Assembly (NCBI GenBank): GCA_934630515.1
Contig: CAKTVV010000009.1
Location: 38,052-102,051 of the forward strand
Length of the DNA: 64,000 bases
From: an uncultured Eubacteriales bacterium
GTDB taxonomy: Bacteria > Bacillota > Clostridia > Oscillospirales > Acutalibacteraceae
Reading direction: 5' to 3'
Below the pieces are notes generated by a model that worked only from the letters and a program-made list of their open reading frames with translations, did no database searches and was not told the DNA's origin. A program made the position numbers and the translations under genes. Positions 27,476 to 35,293 of the stretch are shown here, one piece after another (within the stretch, counting starts at the first letter, position 1; every line of letters begins with the position of its first letter).

Positions 27476-29479
27476 TTAGGATGCCGTAACCGTAATGACC
27501 CCAAGCAGCAGCTTGCGCAGAAGCGCCAGATCCTCTGCATCTACGCAACCGTTAAGATCCAGATCGCTGTTCTTCGCAAGAATACCCGTTTCCGGATCGG
27601 CTAAATAGGCATCCAGACAAACCAGATCCCGCACATCAACCGTATCGTCGCCATTCACATCGCCGGGCATCCGGTCAGTGATCGGCTCGATGGACAGGCT
27701 GAGTGCCGCCCCCTCATTGGCCACGCCGATGTAAGCGCCCTCAAATTCACCCGTCGCCGCATTATAATGGTTCAGCGCCTTGAAGGTGGCTTCGGGATAG
27801 CAAATGAACGCCTCGGCATCGTTCATGTACAGCTTATAGTAGGCGCTGCCGTTGATCTCCTCCCGGCGGAACACCATCTCAATAGAGGCGGCAGCGGAGT
27901 CTCCGATATTGAAATTCAATCCGGTGTAGTCGTTCCGGGAGGTAACACCTATAGTGGCACCGTTGGGATAGAACATCAGATCCTTTGCCACGTCGGTCTC
28001 ATTCAGCAGCCACGTCATTTGGAACGGAGTAGCCGCTGCATCCTTTGTCTGCTTAAAGCTCAGATGCAGACCAAACTGGGCGTTTTCATAATTCCAGCGA
28101 AAGCCCTTCGTCAGATCAATTTTGTAGGTCGAGGTGACGACGGTATAGCCCACATTGAACGTGATCCGATGGGAGCCGTCTGTGTTATCCTCCACGGTGC
28201 CCTGCCCCTCACCGAAGCCCTCAAAGGTCTTCACCACAGGGATCTCCTTGGTGTTGGGGGTCAGGGACAAGCTGAGTGCTGCGCCCTCATTGGATACGCC
28301 GATATAGGCTCCCTCAAATTTCTCGGTGACCTCGTTATAGTGGTTCAACGCCTTGAAGACGGCCTCGGGATAGCAAATGTATGCCTCTGCATCATTCATA
28401 TACAGCTTATAATAGACGGCGCCGGAAATCTCCTCCCGCCGGAACACCATCTCAATAGAGGTGGTGGCGGAGTCACCCACGCTGAAATTCAGCCCGGTGT
28501 AGTCGTTCCGGGAGGTAACGCCTACGGTGGAACCGTTGGGATAGAACATCAGATCCTTCGCCACGTCGGTCTCGTTCAGCAGCCACGTCATTTGGAACGG
28601 GGTGGCGTCCGCATCCTTTGTCTGCTTAAAGTTCAAATGCAGTCCGAACTGGGCATCCTCATAATTCCAGCGAAAGCCTTTTGTCAGATCGATCTTATAG
28701 GTCGAGGTGACAGCGGTATAGCCCACATTGAACGTGATCCGATGGGAGCCGTCTGCGTTGTCCTCCACCGTGCCCTGTCCTGCGCTAAAACCGTCAAAGG
28801 TTTTCACCACAGGGATCTCCTTGGTGTTGGGGGTCAAAGACAGACTGAGTGCTGCGCCCTCATTGGATACGCCGATATAGGCTCCCTCAAATTTCTCGGT
28901 GACCTCGTTATAGTGGTTCAACGCCTTGAAGACGGCCTCGGGATAGCAAATGTATGCCTCTGCATCATTCATATACAGCTTATAATAGACGGCGCCGGAA
29001 ATCTCCTCCCGCCGGAACACCATCTCAATAGAGGTGGTGGCGGAGTCACCCACGCTGAAATTCAGCCCGGTGTAGTCGTTCCGGGAGGTAACGCCTACGG
29101 TGGAACCGTTGGGATAGAACATCAGATCCTTCGCCACGTCGGTCTCATTCAGCAGCCACGTCATTTGGAACGGGGCAGCGTCCGCAGTCATGGATTCCTT
29201 AAAGCTCAAATGCAGACCGAACTGGGCGTTTTCATAATTCCAGCGGAAACCCTTCGTCAAATCCACCGGAAATGTGGAGGTGACGGCAGTATAGCCCACA
29301 TTGAACGTGATCCGATGGGAGCCGTCCGCATTATCCTCCACCGTGCCCTGTCCTTGGGAAAATCCCGTAAATGTGCCGCTGATCGCCGCAAGCGGTGTAA
29401 GACCTCCGGAGAAAAGAGTACCGATTAATGCTGCGCAAAGAAGAAGAGTGCCGACTTTCTTTAGAAGATGCTGCTTCAC
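27476..29479 (-). CDS. Secreted protein with three LamG-like repeats and a C-terminal type I dockerin
   Basis: I start this 667-residue protein at the GTG at 29479 because it follows AAAGGTGATCAAA, the same leader context as the adjacent giant protein, and yields a parallel signal peptide (KKVGTLLLCAALIGTLFSGG). Three 191-residue repeats (GQGTVEDN(A/T)DGSHRITFNV at each start) match the first repeat type of the giant neighbour. Residues about 605-665 form a dockerin with two calcium loops, DVNGDDTVDVRD and DLDLNGCVDAED, each followed by a helix. Dockerins dock onto cohesin scaffolds, but no cohesin is recognisable in this window. It is probably a glycan-binding subunit of a surface complex. 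Confidence 0.82.
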   Translation of the reverse strand: MKQHLLKKVGTLLLCAALIGTLFSGGLTPLAAISGTFTGFSQGQGTVEDNADGSHRITFNVGYTAVTSTFPVDLTKGFRWNYENAQFGLHLSFKESMTADAAPFQMTWLLNETDVAKDLMFYPNGSTVGVTSRNDYTGLNFSVGDSATTSIEMVFRREEISGAVYYKLYMNDAEAYICYPEAVFKALNHYNEVTEKFEGAYIGVSNEGAALSLSLTPNTKEIPVVKTFDGFSAGQGTVEDNADGSHRITFNVGYTAVTSTYKIDLTKGFRWNYEDAQFGLHLNFKQTKDADATPFQMTWLLNETDVAKDLMFYPNGSTVGVTSRNDYTGLNFSVGDSATTSIEMVFRREEISGAVYYKLYMNDAEAYICYPEAVFKALNHYNEVTEKFEGAYIGVSNEGAALSLSLTPNTKEIPVVKTFEGFGEGQGTVEDNTDGSHRITFNVGYTVVTSTYKIDLTKGFRWNYENAQFGLHLSFKQTKDAAATPFQMTWLLNETDVAKDLMFYPNGATIGVTSRNDYTGLNFNIGDSAAASIEMVFRREEINGSAYYKLYMNDAEAFICYPEATFKALNHYNAATGEFEGAYIGVANEGAALSLSIEPITDRMPGDVNGDDTVDVRDLVCLDAYLADPETGILAKNSDLDLNGCVDAEDLALLRKLLLGVITVTAS
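28231..29376 (-). repeat. Two near-identical tandem 573-bp coding repeats
   Basis: Copy 28231-28803 and copy 28804-29376 encode repeats 2 and 1 of the dockerin protein in register with a 573-base (191-codon) period. Over the first ~370 bases of each copy I see only a few differences, including synonymous ones. The third copy (27658-28230) has the same period but is more diverged. Confidence 0.85.
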
Positions 29480-29577
29480 TTTGATCACCTTTCTTCCCGA
29501 ATATTTCGTCGGATGCCGGTGCAGCACCGTGCCGAAACCGGGCGCTGCTGTCCCGCTATCCGTTCATTGCTGCCGGA

Positions 29578-31170
29578 TCATGTGTGGGGCTCGATCTCAA
29601 ACCGACATTTGTCTCCATGGGTACAGTTGTCAAATACACAGTCTGTGTATTTCCCCGCCGCCTGATTCTTCTCCACAAAGTGGATCCCGTTAAAGTGACA
29701 ACGATAGAAACGCACATCCACCAGCGGTCCGATCTCCGTAAAATCGGAGCCGGGCACCCCCCGGTCATAAGCGGCGATCTCAATATCCCCGATATCGAAC
29801 ACGCAATTTCGGAAAACCACCTCTTTAGGGATGGGGCCCTCGTAGTCCCCCTCCTGCATGAGCCACAACACCTGCACATCAAAATAGGTGTCTGTGACCT
29901 CGATCTTCCCCTTAAATCGGCCGGTTCCGGCGATACGGCAGTTATGGATCCGGGAATTGGGCGCCGCCAGATTCGGGCAGTTGACCCGAATGTTGGGATT
30001 GCCCTCGATCCCGAGAAACGGCACATCCAGATAGTTGGTCTCATCCTCAACCTTTACCACCGTCGCCGTACCGTAATACCGACCGGTGATCCGGTCATAG
30101 GCCTCCAATGTATCCCCCGGTTGATAGCTGACCAGCCCCTTAAACTCCATGGAGCGCAACTTGATGGCGCAGCCGTCCACACTGTCCACATAGGAGGTAG
30201 TATCGCAGATATTCATAAAGTCGTCGCCGGCCCACCAGATGGAGCAATTCTCCCAGATAAACGCACCCCGGTTATCCACGCAATGAAAAATGTCCCGTCC
30301 GGTGGTCATGTAATTGGTGCCGTACCGGGCATTCGGCCGCACATGAGAATCGTAGAACCGGATATCGCCCACATTTCCCTGGAAATAGAACATAAAGCAA
30401 TCGCCCGACTGAAACTCCACATTCCGGAAGGTCACGTCACCGCAGAATTTCATGCCGCAGATCAGTCCCTTACCATGGCCCGCCGAGCCGCTGGGCCACA
30501 TCCACGGCGTATTGAGACCCAATTCCCGGACGGAATCCACCGCCTGCTCATAATGGCGGGGATACACACGGTACCGGCAGTCGCCCTCAGACACAATGCG
30601 CTGAATGGGTAAAAACCGCCGGCGAAGCGGGCTCCGATAGTTGGGGGAGGCATAATACAGATCCTGATCAATGGGAAATACATATTCCCCATCCGTCAGA
30701 TTCTCATCCATGGGATAGGCTGTCTGCACCCGCAGGAACCGTCCCTCGCCGTCCATCTCCTCCACGGTGCCGGATATAAAGGTCGGTATGCGATGATCCA
30801 CGATGAGATCGTGATACACCAGCTTTTCGGAATACAGATTGAAAAAGCAGCCCGTGGAGGGTCCCAGCTCCAGACGGCATCCGTTTCCCTCAATTACAAT
30901 ATCCCGGGCATGCTCAAAGTACAGCACCGTCGTCTGCGACCAGGGGGAGGTCCAGGGGAATTTTTCCTCAAGAGAATCGGCGTAGTATACCTTTCCGGCA
31001 GTAAATACCACCGCTGCAGGCTTCTGCAGCTTGGCCGCCGCCTCGCAGCAGTTCCGGATAGCGACGGCATCGTCATGGATCCCATCCCCCACCGCACCGA
31101 ACGCATCCACATGGAACAGCGTCCGTCCGGCAAGATACGCCGCCTTACTGATTTGACTATGGTCGTTCAT
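29578..31170 (-). CDS. Beta-helix protein without signal peptide (pectate-lyase superfamily, GH28/GH110-like)
   Basis: The 530-residue protein begins MNDHSQISKAAYLAGRTLFH and soon reaches VDAFGAVGDGIHDDAVAIRN, the opening motif of the pectate-lyase superfamily beta-helix. WWAGDDFMNICDTT near residue 320 is the aspartate-pair motif shared with the paralogue at 7136. No signal peptide or lipobox is present, so it is probably cytoplasmic, unlike that paralogue. The ATG at 31170 has AAAGGAG six bases upstream. It lies 74 bases after the GH172 gene and probably acts with it on imported oligosaccharides. The exact substrate is unknown. Confidence 0.78.
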   Translation of the reverse strand: MNDHSQISKAAYLAGRTLFHVDAFGAVGDGIHDDAVAIRNCCEAAAKLQKPAAVVFTAGKVYYADSLEEKFPWTSPWSQTTVLYFEHARDIVIEGNGCRLELGPSTGCFFNLYSEKLVYHDLIVDHRIPTFISGTVEEMDGEGRFLRVQTAYPMDENLTDGEYVFPIDQDLYYASPNYRSPLRRRFLPIQRIVSEGDCRYRVYPRHYEQAVDSVRELGLNTPWMWPSGSAGHGKGLICGMKFCGDVTFRNVEFQSGDCFMFYFQGNVGDIRFYDSHVRPNARYGTNYMTTGRDIFHCVDNRGAFIWENCSIWWAGDDFMNICDTTSYVDSVDGCAIKLRSMEFKGLVSYQPGDTLEAYDRITGRYYGTATVVKVEDETNYLDVPFLGIEGNPNIRVNCPNLAAPNSRIHNCRIAGTGRFKGKIEVTDTYFDVQVLWLMQEGDYEGPIPKEVVFRNCVFDIGDIEIAAYDRGVPGSDFTEIGPLVDVRFYRCHFNGIHFVEKNQAAGKYTDCVFDNCTHGDKCRFEIEPHT

Positions 31171-31244
31171 AAGAAACTCCTTTCCTGCTTTCACCGCCGC
31201 CGACCGCTTTTCTGCTGCGCCATGGTCTGCATACGGTCTTCACC

Positions 31245-32312
31245 TTACACGGTGGACACGATGATCTCCAACTCATTGGCATCGGGAAACGCCGGATACA
31301 CATCCTCCAAATTATCCGAATACCAATACGCTACGGAGGATATATCGTCCTGCAGCGGCAGATACCGCCCCTGACTGCGCCAGCCAAGCGCCTGCACCGT
31401 CACCTTGATATCTTCCTTAAAATACACCGGATCGTTCACATGCCAGCGGTACATATCGAAATACCGCTGCGACGCATACAGCGGATCGGTATGCCCCACC
31501 TTGTACATACCGGAATACGGTGTGCAAAATTCCCGATACTCCCCGTCCACATCGAAGTTATACGCACCGCCGAAATAATCCTCGGTGCCGGTGCCGCAGA
31601 TGGTGGGAAAATCCGTATCTCCATCGAGATAGAATTTGACCTCTCCCTCTCCCCACCAGCCGTTGGACTTCACGCCCCAGTGGATATATGTACCGACATA
31701 TACGCCGTTGCCCCGGATGCCGTCCAAAATGACATACGGTTCCTTATACGGCAGCGGGTTCACCCGGCGAAACTGTGCATGAAAATATAAGCTGTCGGCG
31801 CTGATCTCCTTTTCCTCGCAGTCGATCTGATAGAAGACCGAGACCGCATCCGGTCCCTGATTCTCCACCTCAAACCGAAAGGAGCGGAAGTACGGCATTT
31901 CAAAGTAGCAGTTGAACCCACGCCGGGGATTGACGCAAATGGCGAGACTGCTGAGCTGCCGATATTCCGTGTAATCCGCATTACAAAAGAAATCCGTGAG
32001 CGGCGCCTCTACCGCCGGTCTCTTCTGCCCGTCAAAATAGATGCGCAGGATCACCTGACGGCTGCGCTGAGCACTGTCTACGATCCAAATATGGCGAATG
32101 GCGCCCTGCCCCTTGACATCCGCCAGCACGGCGGTAGCGCCCGCCTCCACGACCGTGTACGGATTCATCTTCCAGCCCTGCCCCAGCTCACGGGCAGCCC
32201 AAGAGCCGCTTCCCTCGGTCGCCATTCCGCCTGCACCTTTCTTGCCGCTCGGATTTTCGGCAGAAATTGAAAATGACCGGATATCTTTCTTAATTGTTAA
32301 ATTGTGCAGCAT
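31245..32312 (-). CDS. DUF2961/GH172 family glycoside hydrolase
   Basis: This 355-residue protein has the DUF2961 hallmarks GGMATEGSG near residue 28, WGVKSNGWWGEGEVKFYLDG near 215-235 and CGTGTEDYFGGAYNF near 242-256. The family is now classed as GH172, with described activities on alpha-D-fructofuranosides and D-arabinofuranosides; the conserved glutamates in the EG.. and TGTEDY motifs are the likely acid/base residues. Length is typical of the single-domain form. No signal peptide is visible, so it should be cytoplasmic. It is the promoter-proximal gene of the carbohydrate locus, divergent from the AraC regulator. Substrate specificity cannot be decided from sequence. Confidence 0.88.
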   Translation of the reverse strand: MLHNLTIKKDIRSFSISAENPSGKKGAGGMATEGSGSWAARELGQGWKMNPYTVVEAGATAVLADVKGQGAIRHIWIVDSAQRSRQVILRIYFDGQKRPAVEAPLTDFFCNADYTEYRQLSSLAICVNPRRGFNCYFEMPYFRSFRFEVENQGPDAVSVFYQIDCEEKEISADSLYFHAQFRRVNPLPYKEPYVILDGIRGNGVYVGTYIHWGVKSNGWWGEGEVKFYLDGDTDFPTICGTGTEDYFGGAYNFDVDGEYREFCTPYSGMYKVGHTDPLYASQRYFDMYRWHVNDPVYFKEDIKVTVQALGWRSQGRYLPLQDDISSVAYWYSDNLEDVYPAFPDANELEIIVSTV

Positions 32313-32339
32313 TTTTCGCTTTCTCCTTCAATTTTTATA

Positions 32340-32368
32340 TTGTAATTTTACCAAGCACACGGTATAAT
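32340..32368 (+). promoter_or_regulatory. Promoter of the AraC-type regulator gene
   Basis: A -35 box TTGTAA, a 17-base spacer and a perfect -10 box TATAAT lie about 80 bases before the regulator ATG. A GCAGCA/TGCTGC inverted repeat (32388-32411) between promoter and gene could be an operator. Confidence 0.65.
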
Positions 32369-32373
32369 GACAA
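32345..32373 (-). promoter_or_regulatory. Promoter of the carbohydrate locus (GH172 onward), overlapping the divergent regulator promoter
   Basis: On the minus strand TTGTCA and TAAAAT are separated by 17 bases. The two opposed promoters occupy almost the same 34 base pairs, so polymerase binding at one would exclude the other. Confidence 0.55.
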
Positions 32374-32449
32374 TAGCATTTATTGGCGCAGCATTTAACA
32401 TTTCTTGCTGCACAGGAGAATTAACTGACCCCACAACAGGAGGACGCTC

Positions 32450-33313
32450 ATGAACTATATCGACACGAACACCTTGAATCCGTACATCCGTGTCGCCCAG
32501 CACAGCATCATTCCCCAAGGCCATCGGGTCTGCAGGCGCACCATATTTGATTATGAATTGATATACATTGAGAGCGGCAGCATGGTGCTGAACTATAACG
32601 GACAGGATCACCGCTGCAATGCGGGGCAGTTTATTCTGCTGCACCCGGGCGTCTCCCACTATATTCCGCCCATAGCGCAGGATCTGTCCCAGCCGCACAT
32701 CCATTTTGACCTTATTTATAATACAAACAGCACCATCACCCCCATCTCCTTCAAGGATCTGGAACATTTCTCCGACGAGGAATTGCGGATCATTCAGGAC
32801 GATCTGCTCACCAACTCCTCGCCGTCGCCTTTTGTTACCTTTTCCAACACCGATGCGGCGATCAGCGCCTTCTTCCGCACCATCGAATGCTATCAGAAAA
32901 AGAAATCCATTCTCGCCAAAAGCGCATTCATCGAGCTGCTGGATCACCTCATCACCGACAATTTCCCCAACTGCTTCCTCCAAGGGAAAGAGTACAGCAT
33001 TGCCTGTCAGATCAAGGATCTGATCGACTTCGGACAGGGGATCAACATGAATCTGGAGGATTTTGAAAAGCAGTTTGCCTACAGCCGCTACTATCTGGAA
33101 AAGCGGTTCAAAGAAAAATACGGCATCAGTCTCATTCGCTACCGCAACCAGAAGAAGATACAGCTGGCATGCAAGCTGCTGGAGCAAATGTCGGTATCCG
33201 CCGTGACGACGGAGCTATCCTTTTCCTCCATTTACGCTTTCAGCCGCACCTTCAAAAAGCAGACCGGTCAAACGCCGTCTGAATATATTCGCTCGCTGTC
33301 CAACGGTCACTGA
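32450..33313 (+). CDS. AraC-family transcriptional regulator with cupin sensor domain
   Basis: The 287-residue protein has an N-terminal cupin-like arm (IFDYELIYIESGSMVLNYNG and HPGVSHYIPPI) at about residues 20-90. A C-terminal double helix-turn-helix of the AraC type follows (YSRYYLEKRFKEKYGISLIR and the signature FSSIYAFSRTFKKQTGQTPS). Such proteins usually bind a sugar and activate a neighbouring carbohydrate operon. AGGAGG lies six bases before the ATG. It is divergent from the 25-kb carbohydrate locus and is its most likely regulator. Its 3' end overlaps the convergent HTH-ADP-ribosylglycohydrolase gene by seven bases. Confidence 0.92.
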   Translation: MNYIDTNTLNPYIRVAQHSIIPQGHRVCRRTIFDYELIYIESGSMVLNYNGQDHRCNAGQFILLHPGVSHYIPPIAQDLSQPHIHFDLIYNTNSTITPISFKDLEHFSDEELRIIQDDLLTNSSPSPFVTFSNTDAAISAFFRTIECYQKKKSILAKSAFIELLDHLITDNFPNCFLQGKEYSIACQIKDLIDFGQGINMNLEDFEKQFAYSRYYLEKRFKEKYGISLIRYRNQKKIQLACKLLEQMSVSAVTTELSFSSIYAFSRTFKKQTGQTPSEYIRSLSNGH

Positions 33314-34881
33314 ATATGCTGGAGAGTCTGCGCCACCCGCTCGGCGATCGTCGTGGTCTCCATCCCGAAAATGGATGTATGCAGCTTTCCATTCAGCGGT
33401 TTTGTCCAACAGGAAGCAATGCTTTCAATGCCGTTAGCCATCCCCAAAATCGAGCCGACGGTGGCTGCATTGCAGTCGGTATCAAAGCCCGTTTCCACCG
33501 TCATACACAGGGACTTGGAATAATCGCCGCCGCCGTACAAAAGTCCGGCAGCTACGATCATGGCATTGGGGATCGTGTGGCACCAGCCATGCTCTGTATA
33601 CTCGTTAAAGCGAGCATGAATGTCCGCAAAGCAATCCTCTTTGGATACTCCCTTTTCGTATCCAGCCAACACATCGCTGATGGCGGCATGCAGCCGGGAG
33701 GTATGGGGGATCTGAGCCAAACCACTGGTCAGAATGGTCTCGATATCGTTGGTGCACGCTGCAGCCGCCAGCATAGCCGCCACAAACATTTCCCCGTAGA
33801 TACCATTCTTCACATGCGAGATACAGGCATCCCGATACGCCATTTCCGCCGCCAGCTCGGGATCGCCCGGATTGATATAACCGAAATAGTCACCCCGGAT
33901 CTGCGCACCGATCCATTCCCGGTACGGATTCTTATATACCGCTGTCTCGGGCGGCTCATATCCGTTGATAAAATTCCGATAGGCTACCCGCTCCGCCGTA
34001 CAGCAGACGTTTTTGCTTTGCAGGTCCAACCACTCTCTGGATACGTCACAGGAGGTGAAGCTCCTGCCATACCGCTCGACGATCTGCTGTGCCAGCACGG
34101 TGTAATTGATGTCGTCATCCGCCGGAAATCCATCGACAGCATCCGCATAGCACCGACCCGTAAACCGATATTTGTATTTATTGAGAATCTCCTCGCTGAT
34201 ATCCGACTGCAGAATGTACCGATGCAGGGGATAGTTGCCGGTTTCTTTCAAAAACGGGATCAGCTCGTCGGTTTTAATGCCCTCAATGGTCTTTCCGAAA
34301 AGGCAGCCGCAGATCCGTCCCGTCCACGCACCGAGGAGCTTATGCTCCAGACGGGTCTTATCCAACGCCGGAAGCGCCGGCGCAGCCGTACGGCAATTGA
34401 GGATCTCCTCCAGATCGGACGGCTCATTGTAGGGGTAATTGTCCACGGTCTTGGCGTTTATGACCGCCTCAAAGAGAATGTCGCCCAGACGCTTTTTGAT
34501 CTCGTTCGTGGGGAGCATCGCCACCGCCTGAAAGACGCCCTCATAGATGCGCAGATCCAGTCCCTCATCGGTAGACTGCTCATACTCGGTCAGCAGATCG
34601 GCGCAGTAGATCTCCCACTTGTGCATTTTTTCATAGTTCGGACGGAGCTGCCGATTCGTGTTCATTTCCTCGATAAAGCGACCGTTGCTGTCCAGGATCA
34701 GCGTATCTAAGGAAACGCCAAAATGCTTGCCGATGCGCACCAGCATATCCAGCTTGGGAACCGATGCGCCGCTCTCCCATTTCTGCACCGATTGTCTGGA
34801 AATGCCCAGCAGCTCGGCAAATTGCTCCTGAGACATATTCCGGGTCATACGCAGCTTATATAGTACATTTTCCAGTGACAT
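33307..34881 (-). CDS. XRE-type helix-turn-helix fused to an ADP-ribosylglycohydrolase-fold domain
   Basis: The 524-residue protein starts with a Cro/C1-type helix-turn-helix (MSQEQFAELLGISRQSVQKW, residues 16-35). A helical middle region leads to an ADP-ribosylglycohydrolase-like domain from about residue 180, with LLGAWTGRICGCLFGK, DDDINYTVLA near 260 and GFDTDCNAATVGSILG near 475-490, which correspond to the metal-binding aspartates of the family. Proteins with this fold remove ADP-ribose or hydrolyse related N-glycosides. A regulatory N-terminus on this enzyme suggests an enzyme-repressor that senses an ADP-ribose-like or nucleoside-like ligand. It has its own promoter and is convergent with the AraC gene. 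Confidence 0.85.
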   Translation of the reverse strand: MSLENVLYKLRMTRNMSQEQFAELLGISRQSVQKWESGASVPKLDMLVRIGKHFGVSLDTLILDSNGRFIEEMNTNRQLRPNYEKMHKWEIYCADLLTEYEQSTDEGLDLRIYEGVFQAVAMLPTNEIKKRLGDILFEAVINAKTVDNYPYNEPSDLEEILNCRTAAPALPALDKTRLEHKLLGAWTGRICGCLFGKTIEGIKTDELIPFLKETGNYPLHRYILQSDISEEILNKYKYRFTGRCYADAVDGFPADDDINYTVLAQQIVERYGRSFTSCDVSREWLDLQSKNVCCTAERVAYRNFINGYEPPETAVYKNPYREWIGAQIRGDYFGYINPGDPELAAEMAYRDACISHVKNGIYGEMFVAAMLAAAACTNDIETILTSGLAQIPHTSRLHAAISDVLAGYEKGVSKEDCFADIHARFNEYTEHGWCHTIPNAMIVAAGLLYGGGDYSKSLCMTVETGFDTDCNAATVGSILGMANGIESIASCWTKPLNGKLHTSIFGMETTTIAERVAQTLQHIQ

Positions 34882-34913
34882 AATATTTCTCCTTTAATCG
34901 TTTTGGTGTTCTC

Positions 34914-34942
34914 ATTATAATGCAGCCTCGTTTCATCCGCAA
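34914..34942 (-). promoter_or_regulatory. Promoter of the HTH-ADP-ribosylglycohydrolase gene
   Basis: TTGCGG and a perfect TATAAT are separated by 17 bases on the minus strand, about 35 bases before the ATG. A CAACT/AGTTG inverted repeat lies upstream at 34966-34978 and could be an autoregulatory site. Confidence 0.65.
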
Positions 34943-35230
34943 GAAAACGCAGCATACTATATTTGCAACTGCCAGTTGTCAATTTCAGAAAAAGCCGGTG
35001 CAGACCGTATAACCGATTCTACATTTTTTCTCCGAATTATCAAAAATATCCGTTCACAAGTGCCATTTCCCAGTCTTTTCTGCAAACAGCAGTATATAGC
35101 AGCCGCTACCGATTGAAAATCACAAGTCCCGGCAATAACACGATCCGGAGTGCTTTTCATCCTCGATCCTCCCCTTTGGGATGGGCGATAAAAGGCCCGC
35201 ATCCGAACACAGACGCTGCCGGGAACATTT
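34943..35230. other. Intergenic stretch without a recognisable gene
   Basis: Apart from the short inverted repeat near 34966 I see no supported coding, RNA or repeat feature. Short open frames here lack ribosome sites and family resemblance. Confidence 0.6.
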
Positions 35231-35279
35231 CAAAACAAAAAAGCACCGTTCCCACGGAGCTTCTCCATAGGAACGGTGC
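35231..35279 (-). terminator. Rho-independent terminator after aspS
   Basis: A 10-base stem GCACCGTTCC/GGAACGGTGC with a nested GGAG/CTCC inner stem is followed on the minus strand by TTTTTTGTTTT. It ends the minD-mgsA-hisS-aspS gene series. Confidence 0.85.
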
Positions 35280-35293
35280 GTAAAGAGCAAATG

